Origin: Sphingomonas psychrotolerans
Lineage (GTDB): Bacteria; Pseudomonadota; Alphaproteobacteria; Sphingomonadales; Sphingomonadaceae
DNA length: 64,000 bases
Direction: 5' to 3'
Assembly: GCF_002796605.1 (NCBI RefSeq)
Contig: NZ_CP024923.1
Location: forward strand, 3,355,501-3,419,500
A model generated the notes under the pieces. It did not search any database and was not told the origin of the DNA. It saw only the letters and a list, made by a program, of their open reading frames with translations. Positions within the stretch are counted from its first letter, which is position 1; each line of letters starts with the position of its first letter. Both the position numbers and the translations under genes were made by a program. Below are positions 9,239 through 17,340 of the stretch, one piece after another.

Positions 9239-9826
9239 TTACCCTTCTACTTCGATGATTTCTTCGGCGCCCTCGGTGGGCGCCTCTTGATAAAGAATGT
9301 CGTCAGCTCCCGCTGCCGACAGGGGCGCGGTTGCGGCGATGAGCCTGTCGGTCATCGTCAGTTTGGCGTCCTCGATCAGGTCGAACGGCACCGAATGCTG
9401 CACGCCTTGTGCGTCGGTGATTCGGACGGCCTTCGCTTCGGGTTCGATCCCGGCAAGGTCGCCCTTGAACTGTTTGCGCCCGTCGAGCTTCTCGGCGAGA
9501 TTGATCCGCGCCTCGTGCCCCGCCCAGTCCTGATAATCCTGGAGGCGAGTGAGCGGGCGATCGATGCCGGGCGAGCTGACTTCGAGCCGATAGGCATGCT
9601 CGATCGGATCGCGGCCCTCGGCTTCGAGCGCGTCGAACTTGTCCGAGATGCGGCGCGAGAGATCGGCGCATGCGTCGATGGTGAGCTGGCGCGTGTCGGG
9701 GCGCTCGGCCATCACCTGCAGCGTCGGATCGGACGTGCCGCCGAACATCTTGACGCGCACGAGTTCGAGCCCGAGCGCCTTGGCTTCGGGTTCGATCAGG
9801 CTGGTCAATGCGGCGATGTTCGCCAT
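9239..9826 (-). CDS. rimP: ribosome maturation factor RimP
   Basis: A 195-residue RimP needed for 30S subunit maturation. It contains IEPEAKALGLELVRVKMFG near the N-terminus and the family signature YRLEVSSPGIDRPLT in the middle, then an SH3-like C-terminal domain (ARINLAEKLDGRKQFKGDLAG). The ATG at MANIAALTSLIEP is supported by GGAG eight to nine bases upstream; a longer frame extends 40 codons further but looks non-coding. The C-terminus carries an unconserved acidic tail (TEGAEEIIEVEG). It is the first gene of the operon. Confidence 0.95.
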   Translation of the reverse strand: MANIAALTSLIEPEAKALGLELVRVKMFGGTSDPTLQVMAERPDTRQLTIDACADLSRRISDKFDALEAEGRDPIEHAYRLEVSSPGIDRPLTRLQDYQDWAGHEARINLAEKLDGRKQFKGDLAGIEPEAKAVRITDAQGVQHSVPFDLIEDAKLTMTDRLIAATAPLSAAGADDILYQEAPTEGAEEIIEVEG

Positions 9827-9917
9827 CGGGTCTCCGGCAATCAGATAAGCAGCTTCAGCGCCGGAGCCCTGCGGGCCCCGACCTCGGCATGTGTGACGAT
9901 GTCGAGAAAGCACGTGC

Positions 9918-9946
9918 GATATACGCGCTCGCCGCCGCCCAGGCAA
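9918..9946 (-). promoter_or_regulatory. candidate sigma-70-type promoter of the rimP-nusA-infB operon
   Basis: On the minus strand TTGCCT and TATATC are separated by 17 bases, placing a start about 85 bases before the rimP ATG. The leader between them and rimP contains a GC-rich stem-loop (GGAGCCC/GGGCCCC with one mismatch). Both boxes are only partial matches to consensus. Confidence 0.4.
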
Positions 9947-9952
9947 GTGGGG

Positions 9953-11839
9953 CTAGGCGGGGTTGTGCGCTTCGAGGAATTTGCCGACGCGAGTCAGGAA
10001 ATCGGCATTGTCGCCGGGGCCTTCGAGGGTGTGGCCCTGGTCCGCATAAGCGACATAATCATGCGCGCGGCCGCGGCGCGTCAGCGCCTCGTGAAAGCGG
10101 ACCGATTGGTCTCCCGGCACCGTATCGTCGGCAGTGCCGTGCGCGATCAGGATCGGCATGTGCAGGGCATCGACCCTTGCGATCGGCGAAAGCGCGTCGA
10201 GCGAAGGCGCCCGGCCCTGGATGCGGCTCTTCCACGCGCGATAATCTCGTTCGTCGAATGTCTTGCGATCGTAAGCGAGCTGCGCCGCGACGTCCGATAT
10301 TCCGGCAAAGCTGATCGCGCAGCGATAGCGCGGCGACGGGTCCGTGGCGGCCCACATCGCCGCATAGCCGCCATAAGACGCGCCCATGATGCAGACCCGG
10401 CGCGGGTCGGCCAGGCCCTGCGCCGCGAGCCAGTCGACGCCGTCGTCGATATCCCGCTGCATGCCCCGGCCCCATTCGCCATTGCCCTTCTCGACAAAGG
10501 AACGGCCGTAGCCGGTCGAACCGCGATAATTGGGCTGGAGCACGGCATAGCCGCGATCGGCGAGATATTGGACCCACGGATCATAGCCCCAGCTGTCGCG
10601 CGCGAAGGGACCGCCATGCGGCATGACGATCAACGGCAGGCCGCTGGCCGCACGCCCCGCCGGCAGGGTCAGATAGCCGCTGATCTCTAGCCCGTCGCGG
10701 GCACGATACTGCACTGGCTGCATCTCCGCTCCGCGCTTGTTGGTCAGCGCCGGGCTGACCGCGGCGACCAACGTCGCGCGCCCCTCGCCATAGAGATAAA
10801 AGGCGCCCGGATCGCCGGCGGATTCGCTGAATACCAGCGACCGCGTCTGGTCCGCGCTCGACGAGATCACGCGATTCGCCCGACCCGGCAGTACCGAATC
10901 GACTCGCGTCTGACGTTGCGCCATTGCCGGATCCAGCCAGTGCGTCGCGGAGCGCCCGGCGGCGTTCACGCCGAGCAACCGCCCGTCGGACCCGGTCTGG
11001 AACCCCTCTAGGTCGGCTTGCGGATCTTCGTAGAGCAACCCGCCGAGGCGCCCTTTGCCGAAATCATAGGCATAGAGCCCGATTCGCCCGGCGGCGGTCT
11101 GGGCCAGCGCATAGCCACGATCGCTGCCGCGAATCGGGACGAAGCGATCGGCACCAGCAAGGCCGCCGGCACCGCGCGTCGGTCGGCTGAATGAGTCCTG
11201 TTCGTTCTTGCGATAGAGCAGCCACGACCGCTTACCCTGCGTGGCGAGCCCGGCGCGGATCACCCCGGCCGAATCGGCATACCAGTTCCAGACATGCTCG
11301 CGCGGCGCGACGGCAAGCGTGACCGCGCCGCTGGCGAGATCGAGGCGGTAGACACCGGGCGTCGGCTTGTCCGGGACCATGGATTTGAGCAGCAGGAAGC
11401 TGCCGTCGGCGGCGATGTGGATCACTTCGTCGCCGGCCTCGACCGGGCGGACGGCCCCGAGCTGGCTGCGCTTGCCGGTGTCGAGATCGATCGTCACGAA
11501 GCGTGCGCTCGGTGCGGCGCCTTGCCGGAGCAGGCTGACCAGCAGCCGGCGGGGGCCCAGCCAGCCATGCCATTCGAGCCGCTCTTCCTCGGGCAGCGCG
11601 ACCGGGCGAACCGCAGGCGCGGCGCCGGACAAATCGTAGACTGCGAGAACGGGACGGCCATCAACGAGCGCGCGTGCCGCGACACGCAGCCCATCCGGCG
11701 ACAGCGTGGCATCCTCGATGGCCGGCGGCGTGAAATAGATGGCCGCGTCGACCGGCGACACGTCGCGCGCCGCGGACGCAGGCCCTGCCTGAAAACAGCC
11801 GAGCGCCAGCACGGCGCCGCACAGATACCGCCACATCAT
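9953..11839 (-). CDS. secreted S9 family prolyl-oligopeptidase-type peptidase
   Basis: A 628-residue serine peptidase with a signal peptide (MMWRYLCGAVLALGCFQAGPASA). An N-terminal beta-propeller-like region covers about residues 35-370. The C-terminal alpha/beta hydrolase domain shows LIVMPHGGP, the oxyanion region ending NYRGSTGYG, the nucleophile motif GASYGGYA, an acidic residue in HGTADDTVP, and the catalytic histidine in YADQGHTLEGPG. It probably cleaves peptides in the periplasm. The start is the ATGATG pair behind a GGGGG-containing ribosome site; the open frame upstream is non-coding. It is divergent from the PQQ dehydrogenase genes. Confidence 0.9.
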   Translation of the reverse strand: MMWRYLCGAVLALGCFQAGPASAARDVSPVDAAIYFTPPAIEDATLSPDGLRVAARALVDGRPVLAVYDLSGAAPAVRPVALPEEERLEWHGWLGPRRLLVSLLRQGAAPSARFVTIDLDTGKRSQLGAVRPVEAGDEVIHIAADGSFLLLKSMVPDKPTPGVYRLDLASGAVTLAVAPREHVWNWYADSAGVIRAGLATQGKRSWLLYRKNEQDSFSRPTRGAGGLAGADRFVPIRGSDRGYALAQTAAGRIGLYAYDFGKGRLGGLLYEDPQADLEGFQTGSDGRLLGVNAAGRSATHWLDPAMAQRQTRVDSVLPGRANRVISSSADQTRSLVFSESAGDPGAFYLYGEGRATLVAAVSPALTNKRGAEMQPVQYRARDGLEISGYLTLPAGRAASGLPLIVMPHGGPFARDSWGYDPWVQYLADRGYAVLQPNYRGSTGYGRSFVEKGNGEWGRGMQRDIDDGVDWLAAQGLADPRRVCIMGASYGGYAAMWAATDPSPRYRCAISFAGISDVAAQLAYDRKTFDERDYRAWKSRIQGRAPSLDALSPIARVDALHMPILIAHGTADDTVPGDQSVRFHEALTRRGRAHDYVAYADQGHTLEGPGDNADFLTRVGKFLEAHNPA

Positions 11840-11892
11840 CGACTTGCCCCCAAGCCTTTTTACCGGGGCAGAGCATGATCGACGGAATAAAA

Positions 11893-11939
11893 TTGCGCAA
11901 TATCGTGGAAACACGCAACTATTCGATACGTTTGCGCAA
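11893..11939. promoter_or_regulatory. two TTGCGCAA palindromes in the divergent promoter region
   Basis: The 177-base spacer between the S9 peptidase and the first sugar dehydrogenase contains the self-complementary octamer TTGCGCAA twice, with starts 39 bases apart (roughly four helical turns), in an AT-richer context than the genes. They may be binding sites of a dimeric regulator controlling one or both genes. No regulator gene is adjacent. Confidence 0.35.
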
Positions 11940-12016
11940 TGAGCGACGCCCCCGCTCGACAGTGGAGCGCAATTGCCGGATGCGCGTTGCACAGCCAATC
12001 GCAAAAGGGTGACACG

Positions 12017-13156
12017 ATGCGCAAATTACGGGTGATCTTGCCGGCCGCGGCATTGCTGGCCGCGTGCAATCCGCCGTCCGGCGCAGTGGCGCAGGAAAAT
12101 GCCGGGACGGCTGCCGGGCTGCCGTTTCGCGTAACGCCGGTAGCGGACTTCGACGCGCCCTGGGCAATGACCTTCCTTCCCGACGGGCAGATGCTGGTGA
12201 CCGAGAAAGCGGGAACGCTGCTGCTCGTCTCGGCCGGCGGCAAGCAAAAGCACCCGATCGCGACGCTGCCCGTCGATTCGGCCGGGCAGGGCGGGCTGAT
12301 GGACGTGGTCCTCGCTCCCGATTTCGCGCGGAGCAAGCAGGTCTATCTGAGCTATTCGGCGGCGGGCGAGGGCGGCAAAGGCGTGGTACTCGTGCGCGGC
12401 GTGCTCGGCGCGCAGGGCGGGCATCCGGCGCTGACGGGAATCACCGAGCTGTTTCGCGCCACGCCGTTCGTATCGGGCAACGGCCATTATTCGGGCCGCA
12501 TCGCCTTCTCGCCCGACGGCAAGTACCTTTTCTTCACCAATGGCGAGCGACAGAAATTCGATCCGGCCCAGGATCCCAAGGCGACGCTGGGGAAGGTTTT
12601 GCGACTGACCCTCGACGGCAAGCCCGCGCAGGGCAATCCGCTGGCGGCGCAGGGCTTCCACCCGGCGGTGTGGTCCTACGGCCATCGCAACCTGCTCGGC
12701 ATCGCCTTCGACGCGAAGGGCAATCTGTGGGAGCAGGAGATGGGTCCCAAGGGGGGCGACGAAGTCAATCTGGTCTTGCCGGGCAAGAATTACGGCTATC
12801 CCAAGGTCTCGAACGGTAGCCACTATGACGGTCGCGACATCCCCGATCACGCGCCGGGCGACGGCTTCGAGGCGCCCAAAGTCTGGTGGAATCCGGTGAT
12901 CAGTCCGGGGGGGCTGATGGCCTATTCGGGCAAATTGTTCCCACAATGGCAAGGCGATCTGTTCATCGGGGGGCTTTCGAGCCAGTCACTGGTGCGCGTC
13001 CACGTCGACGGCACCAATGCGAAGAAGGGCGATCAATGGCCGATGGGCGCGCGCATCCGCGAAGTCGAGCAAGGGCCTGACGGCGCGATCTGGCTGCTCG
13101 AGGACGGCGACGATGGCTCTCAAGGACGTTTGCTGCGTTTGACTCCCGCCGGCTGA
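12017..13156 (+). CDS. PQQ-dependent sugar dehydrogenase, lipoprotein (copy 1)
   Basis: A 379-residue soluble aldose sugar dehydrogenase/glucose-sorbosone dehydrogenase family protein. It has a lipoprotein-type signal (ALLAACNPP, lipidated Cys about residue 17) and a six-bladed propeller with family motifs PWAMTFLPDG, GQGGLMDVVLAPDF, NGHYSGRIAFSPDG, VWSYGHRNLLGIAF, WEQEMGPKGGDEVNL and NPVISPGGLMAYSG. Such enzymes oxidise sugars in the periplasm with PQQ. The ATG follows AAAAGGG; the longer upstream frame is rejected because it would precede the signal peptide. A paralogue follows after 28 bases. Confidence 0.9.
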   Translation: MRKLRVILPAAALLAACNPPSGAVAQENAGTAAGLPFRVTPVADFDAPWAMTFLPDGQMLVTEKAGTLLLVSAGGKQKHPIATLPVDSAGQGGLMDVVLAPDFARSKQVYLSYSAAGEGGKGVVLVRGVLGAQGGHPALTGITELFRATPFVSGNGHYSGRIAFSPDGKYLFFTNGERQKFDPAQDPKATLGKVLRLTLDGKPAQGNPLAAQGFHPAVWSYGHRNLLGIAFDAKGNLWEQEMGPKGGDEVNLVLPGKNYGYPKVSNGSHYDGRDIPDHAPGDGFEAPKVWWNPVISPGGLMAYSGKLFPQWQGDLFIGGLSSQSLVRVHVDGTNAKKGDQWPMGARIREVEQGPDGAIWLLEDGDDGSQGRLLRLTPAG

Positions 13157-13174
13157 GGAAAAGCGCCGGCGGGA
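13144..13174 (+). promoter_or_regulatory. hairpin overlapping stop codon and next ribosome site
   Basis: TCCCGCCGGC and GCCGGCGGGA form a perfect ten-base stem with an eleven-base loop. The left arm covers the last codons of the first dehydrogenase, the loop starts with its TGA, and the right arm covers GGGA of the GGGAGGAG ribosome site for the second gene. It could couple translation of the two genes or attenuate the second; there is no T tract for intrinsic termination. Confidence 0.5.
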
Positions 13175-13184
13175 GGAGCGTTTG

Positions 13185-14375
13185 ATGCGGTACAACCTCT
13201 GGCTGGCGGGCGCGGCGCTGGCGGTGCTTTCGGCGTGCGGCGGCGGTGGCGACGGCGGTGTCGTCACCCCGACGCCGACACCGAGCCCCTCTCCCAGCCC
13301 ATCACCCTCGCCTTCGCCCAGTCCAACTCCGTCGCCGACCCCGATCACCTCGGTCCAGTCGACTGCGGTCGCAACCTTCGCCTCCCCTTGGGCGATGGTG
13401 TTCCTGCCCGATGGCCGCGCCTTGGTCACCGAGAAAGGCGGCACGTTGCGGATCGTGACGCAGGCCGGCGTCAAATCGGCTGCGCTCGGCGGGGTGCCCG
13501 CAGTCTCGGCGGGCGGGCAGGGCGGTCTGCTCGATGTGGCGCTACATCCCGGCTTCGCGACCAACGGCGGGGTATATCTCAGCTTTGCCGAAGCGGGGAC
13601 GGGCGGGGCCGGGCTCGCGGTAGCGCGCGGTACCTTGGTCGAGGACGGTGCCGGGCCACGGCTGACCAATGTCTCGACGATCTGGCGCCAGACCCCCAAG
13701 GTGAGCGGCAGCGGGCATTTTGGCGGGCGCATGGCCTTCGGCCCATCAGGACACTTGTTCGTCACTGCAGGCGAACGCCAGCAAGGCTCCCCTGCGCAGG
13801 ATCTGACCAAGACGCTCGGCAAAATAGTGCGGCTCAACGCCGATGGCAGCGTTCCCGCCGACAATCCGTTCGTCGCCACCGCCGGCGCCCGGCCGGAGAT
13901 CTGGTCCTATGGCCATCGCAATCCTTACGGGCTGTTCTTCGACTCCGCCGGCCGGCTCTGGGAGAACGAGATGGGGCCGGAGGGCGGCGACGAATTCAAC
14001 CTGATCGCAAGCGGCGGGAATTATGGCTGGCCCAATGCCTCGAACGGGCAGAATTATGGCGGCGGCAACATCCCCGATCACACCCCCGGCGACGGCTATG
14101 TCGCCCCCTTGGCTTGGTGGACGCCGGTGATCGCGCCGGGCGGAATGATCCTCTATTCGGGCAGCCTGTTCGCCGTGTGGCAGGGCGACGCGATCCTCGC
14201 CGGGCTGGTGAGCCAAGGGCTGGTGCGCGTGCGCTTCACGTCGACGAACGCTTCCGAAGCGCAGCGAATCGGGCTCAACCAGCGCATTCGCGAAGTCGAA
14301 CAGGGGCCCGACGGTGCGATCTGGGTGCTCGAGGATGCTTCGAACGGACGCCTGCTCAAGCTGACGCCCGGTTGA
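13185..14375 (+). CDS. PQQ-dependent sugar dehydrogenase, lipoprotein (copy 2)
   Basis: A 396-residue paralogue of the preceding protein. It begins with a lipoprotein signal (AVLSACGGGG) followed by a Pro/Ser/Thr linker (residues about 28-55, PTPTPSPSPSPSP type), then the propeller with PWAMVFLPDGRALVTEK, GGQGGLLDVALHPGF, GHFGGRMAFGPSG, WSYGHRNPYGLFF, ENEMGPEGGDEFNLI and TPVIAPGGMILYSG. The linker probably tethers the domain to a membrane. GGGAGGAG precedes an in-frame TTG and this ATG; the ATG has better spacing. The tandem arrangement suggests duplication, with divergence enough that both copies may differ in substrate. Confidence 0.9.
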   Translation: MRYNLWLAGAALAVLSACGGGGDGGVVTPTPTPSPSPSPSPSPSPSPTPSPTPITSVQSTAVATFASPWAMVFLPDGRALVTEKGGTLRIVTQAGVKSAALGGVPAVSAGGQGGLLDVALHPGFATNGGVYLSFAEAGTGGAGLAVARGTLVEDGAGPRLTNVSTIWRQTPKVSGSGHFGGRMAFGPSGHLFVTAGERQQGSPAQDLTKTLGKIVRLNADGSVPADNPFVATAGARPEIWSYGHRNPYGLFFDSAGRLWENEMGPEGGDEFNLIASGGNYGWPNASNGQNYGGGNIPDHTPGDGYVAPLAWWTPVIAPGGMILYSGSLFAVWQGDAILAGLVSQGLVRVRFTSTNASEAQRIGLNQRIREVEQGPDGAIWVLEDASNGRLLKLTPG

Positions 14376-14376
14376 G

Positions 14377-14751
14377 CTAACGGACGATCAGATAGTTCAT
14401 CCGCGCCGCGGCGATCGGCCGTTCGGGCTCGTCCTGCCAAGCGACCGCCTCGACGTTGGCGACCCGCGTGCCGAGCCGGGTGACGGTGCCCCGCGCGCGC
14501 GTCGGCTTGTCGCGGCCGCCGCGCATATAGTCGACGGTGAGGTTGATCGGCTTGATCCGCGCGCCGCCCTCGGCTTCGAGCGCCTGCTTGAGCGCGCCGA
14601 CCGCGGCCATTTCGAGCAACCCGCCGATCGCGCCGCCATGGAGGAAGCTCGGCCGGCCGACGACATCGATCGCGAAGGGCATGACATAAGTGGGCGCGGT
14701 CTCGCCGGGTTCGACCTCAAGCCCGAGCAGTCTCGCATAAGGGATCACCAA
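14377..14751 (-). CDS. PaaI-family hotdog thioesterase (downstream of pair)
   Basis: A 124-residue hotdog protein with motif SFLHGGAIGGLLEMAAVGAL (about residues 35-54), including the HGG turn and an acidic residue in the central helix as in PaaI/YbgC-like acyl-CoA thioesterases. It overlaps the next thioesterase gene by seven bases, so the two are surely co-transcribed and may form a heteromer. The substrate is unknown. It ends one base from the convergent dehydrogenase gene. Confidence 0.85.
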   Translation of the reverse strand: MVIPYARLLGLEVEPGETAPTYVMPFAIDVVGRPSFLHGGAIGGLLEMAAVGALKQALEAEGGARIKPINLTVDYMRGGRDKPTRARGTVTRLGTRVANVEAVAWQDEPERPIAAARMNYLIVR

Positions 14752-15194
14752 TAGCCCTCCACTGCCATGAAGGTGCCCGCGACATGCGCGAGCGGATCGT
14801 TCGGGTCGCCGTCATGGGCCTGACCGCGGACGAACGCGATCGAGCGCGTGATCCGATAGCATTCGCCGCGGCCGATCACCGTCTGGCCAGGGCGGGCGGG
14901 GCGCAAATAGTCGATGCGCAGATCGAGCGTGGCATGGCCCTTGAACGCATCGAGTTTGCGCCACACCCCGACGCTGGTTGCCATGTCCATCAGCGCGAGA
15001 ATCGGCCCCGAGGCGATGACGCCCGAAGCTTCGTCGCCGATCAGATCGGAGTGGTATGGCAATGCCAGCTCGGCCCAGTCGTCGCCATGATCGTGATAGA
15101 CGATCCCGAGCCTTCCGCCATGCCCGCCGAAGCGGCCGCCGAACAGCAATTTGGGATCGAAGGCGCGCGCCGCCGGCGTGTCGCTGTCGGTCAT
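14745..15194 (-). CDS. PaaI-family hotdog thioesterase (upstream of pair)
   Basis: A 149-residue hotdog protein; the motif SGVIASGPILALMDMATSVGV (about 58-78) carries aspartate in the central helix at the expected catalytic position, with SGP replacing the usual HGG. Residues 95-135 hold the beta strands LDLRIDYLRPARPGQTVIG typical of the fold. It is first of a two-gene operon with the next thioesterase and divergent from the 53-residue peptide gene, with a short palindrome in the spacer. Confidence 0.85.
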   Translation of the reverse strand: MTDSDTPAARAFDPKLLFGGRFGGHGGRLGIVYHDHGDDWAELALPYHSDLIGDEASGVIASGPILALMDMATSVGVWRKLDAFKGHATLDLRIDYLRPARPGQTVIGRGECYRITRSIAFVRGQAHDGDPNDPLAHVAGTFMAVEGYW

Positions 15195-15239
15195 ACCGTC
15201 GCCCTAGCGCGGCGAGCGGGGCCGCGCAAACCAGCAACA

Positions 15240-15253
15240 TTACAAGGATGTAA
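15240..15253. promoter_or_regulatory. TTACA-N4-TGTAA inverted repeat upstream of the peptide cassette
   Basis: A perfect inverted repeat TTACA-agga-TGTAA lies 60 bases upstream of the 53-residue peptide gene and 46 bases upstream of the divergent thioesterase. A -10-like TTTAAT follows at 15277-15282, with no clear -35 box, which suits an activator-dependent promoter. The winged-helix regulator at the end of the cassette is a plausible binder, by proximity only. Confidence 0.45.
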
Positions 15254-15312
15254 CGTGCACTGCCTGGCGCCTTCGCTTTAATCTGACCGGACTTTGCGGG
15301 AGGGAGCGAAAA

Positions 15313-15474
15313 ATGAAGCTGGTGCAAATCGATCCGGCCGAGATCGTCGAGCTGGACACGCTGGTGGCGATCCACGGCGCAGTGCGGGCGGGAGAAGAGA
15401 CGAGCATCGACGACCTTTTCGAGCTGCTCGTCGGGATCGCCGTGCTGATCTACGAGCTCGCGCCCGGCGGTTGA
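15313..15474 (+). CDS. 53-residue acidic peptide of unknown function
   Basis: I do not recognise this family. ATG follows GGGAGGGAGCGAAAA, an excellent ribosome site, and the frame ends three bases before the next start, so translation is probably coupled. The peptide begins MKLVQIDPAEIVELDTLVAI, is rich in Asp and Glu (about 12 of 53), and has a hydrophobic segment LFELLVGIAVLIYEL near the C-terminus, ending APGG. It has no cysteine. It could be a small partner subunit, a short membrane-associated peptide, or a precursor peptide modified by the following proteins; only the first is the default reading. Codon bias matches its neighbours (GC-rich third positions). Confidence 0.65.
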   Translation: MKLVQIDPAEIVELDTLVAIHGAVRAGEETSIDDLFELLVGIAVLIYELAPGG

Positions 15475-15477
15475 GCG

Positions 15478-16416
15478 ATGCCCAGGATTTCCGAAACGAC
15501 GCGCGCAGCTATGGTCGCGGCGCGGGCACGATCCGGCGCAACCATGCGGGAATGGCGCGGGGGGGCCGCATATCGGACGGCGACGGCGGCCTTCGCAGGA
15601 TGCGCGGACTCGCCCGAACGGGCGGCGGATCGTGCGGAGCAGCTTCTCGCGGATGATGATTGGGCCGGGGCGCTGGTCGCCCCGTTGGTGGATGCGCTGG
15701 CTGCCGACCCGTTCTTCGAGCCGGCATTCAAATTCCATCGCGACGCACGACGGGTGGGCGCGGTGCTGCTTGATTGCCCGGCGGCGTCGATCGCCGCGAG
15801 CGTCAGCAGTGCCGCCGCGATGGAGACATTGCCGGCACCACGGACAATCGTCTTCACCGGCCGGATCGCAGTGACTCGCGTCGCCAAGGCGGGCGGAGCC
15901 CGGCTGCAACGATGGGCCACGACGCCCGACACTTTGGGCAACGCGCGGTGCATTCCGGCCGATTCATGGCCACTCCGCGACGGCGCGATTCACCGCACCG
16001 ACGGCCGGCACGAGGCGCAATCGATCGGTGACGCGGCGAGCGACGTAGTGACTCTCGTCGCCACGATCCGCGCCGGTGCGGCACCGCTGATGCGCGAATA
16101 TGATCTGGAAACCGGCACGCTGCAGCGCATTGCCGATGCCGACGATCGACCGTCGCGCACCGCGATGCTGCTGCGCTTCCTGCGCGTCGCGGGACGGGCC
16201 GACGCGGCCACCTGTTTCGAGGACGCAACGCACGCGGCGGACTTTCATCTGCGCTGGGCGGCGATGCGCGAATGGCTGGCGCTGGACGCGGCGCGCGCGG
16301 CACCGCGGCTCGCCGAAATGGCGGCGATCGACCCCAAGGACGAAGTGCGCGTCGCGGCCACGCATATGCTCAGGGTGGTTGAGGCCCGGCTGACGGACGC
16401 GCGATGCCCCGCCTGA
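15478..16416 (+). CDS. unknown alpha-helical protein with HEAT-like C-terminus (cassette protein A)
   Basis: A 312-residue protein I cannot assign. Residues 1-110 are helical and include LVAPLVDALAADPFFEPAFKF; a middle section (about 120-215) looks beta-rich (TIVFTGRIAVTRV, then VVTLVATIR) with histidines in AIHRTDGRHEA; residues 225-305 are helix pairs resembling HEAT repeats (LRWAAMREWLAL, VRVAATHMLRVVEARL). The layout helical, beta core, HEAT-like resembles the next protein, so the two may be distant paralogues. It starts three bases after the 53-residue peptide and overlaps protein B by 13 bases. No signal peptide or membrane segment is seen. Confidence 0.75.
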   Translation: MPRISETTRAAMVAARARSGATMREWRGGAAYRTATAAFAGCADSPERAADRAEQLLADDDWAGALVAPLVDALAADPFFEPAFKFHRDARRVGAVLLDCPAASIAASVSSAAAMETLPAPRTIVFTGRIAVTRVAKAGGARLQRWATTPDTLGNARCIPADSWPLRDGAIHRTDGRHEAQSIGDAASDVVTLVATIRAGAAPLMREYDLETGTLQRIADADDRPSRTAMLLRFLRVAGRADAATCFEDATHAADFHLRWAAMREWLALDAARAAPRLAEMAAIDPKDEVRVAATHMLRVVEARLTDARCPA

Positions 16417-17294
16417 TCGCCGCGGACGAAGGCACGGCGATCGGGCTCGACGGACTCGTCGAGGCGCTCGACAGGGCCGATTTCGATGCACGCGACGAAG
16501 ACAGCATCGCGGCGCTGGGTCCGCTGCTCGCGCGGCTGGGCCGCAACCCCGATTTTCTCGCGGACCTCGCGATCGACGAGCTCAAGCGGCGGTGCGAAGG
16601 CCAGCATCGTGGCAACGGCTATGGGGCGCAGGTCTTCCTGCTCCGGCCGCCCAACGGGCGTTATGTGCTGCGCGCCAATTTCTGGCCGGCGCGTGACGAT
16701 CCCCTCGTGCGCGCCAGTGGTCCAGCGGCCTTTTATTACGACCTGCCGCACGATCATAATTTCCCGTTCCTGACCTATGGCTATCTGGGGCCGGGCTATT
16801 GGAGCGACTATTTCGAATATGATGTGGACGCGCTCGCCGGGGTGCCGGGGGAGGACGCCGGCCTGCGGTTCGTCGAGCGCTCGCGGCTCGAGCCGGGCAA
16901 GCTCATGCTCTATCGGATGCGCCGTGACATCCATGTCCAGTTGCCCCCCGACGCCTTCTCGGTTTCGCTCAACATCCTCGGTGCCGATCCGACCCAGCCG
17001 TGGCTCGACCAATATCGCTTCGACATCGCCCGTGGAGTGATCGCAGAGGGGCTGACCTGCACCGGGGCCGAGGCATTGCTCGCCGTCGCGGTGCACATCG
17101 GCAATGGCGCGGATCTCGCCGCCGCGTTCGCCCGGAACCACCCATGCGAGCGGATGCGCGTAACGGCGCTCGATGCGCTCACCTCGGCGTTGCCGAGCGA
17201 AGCCAATGCGATTTTCGAAAGCGCTGCCGGCGCGGGGAGCCGCTATGTTGCGGGCCACGCCCGGGCGCGGCTGGCGATGCGAGCTGCTCCGTAA
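16404..17294 (+). CDS. cupin-like protein with HxH motif and helical flanks (cassette protein B)
   Basis: A 296-residue protein. A helical N-terminus (1-65) with LLARLGRNPDFLADLAIDEL is followed by a beta-rich core containing LPHDHNFPFLTYGYLGPGYW (His116, His118), an acidic cluster DYFEYD, and later YRMRRDIHVQLPPDAF (His177). H-x-H, Glu and a distal His in this order are what cupin/2-oxoglutarate or cysteine-dioxygenase-like metal sites use, so a metal-dependent enzyme is plausible but unproven. The C-terminus (from about 225) is HEAT-like (MRVTALDALTSAL). It overlaps protein A and precedes the regulator by 46 bases. Function unknown. Confidence 0.75.
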   Translation: MPRLIAADEGTAIGLDGLVEALDRADFDARDEDSIAALGPLLARLGRNPDFLADLAIDELKRRCEGQHRGNGYGAQVFLLRPPNGRYVLRANFWPARDDPLVRASGPAAFYYDLPHDHNFPFLTYGYLGPGYWSDYFEYDVDALAGVPGEDAGLRFVERSRLEPGKLMLYRMRRDIHVQLPPDAFSVSLNILGADPTQPWLDQYRFDIARGVIAEGLTCTGAEALLAVAVHIGNGADLAAAFARNHPCERMRVTALDALTSALPSEANAIFESAAGAGSRYVAGHARARLAMRAAP

Positions 17295-17340
17295 TGGAGA
17301 TGTTTTGATCCGGTCCGGAGCAAATGCGCGCTAGGCTGGC

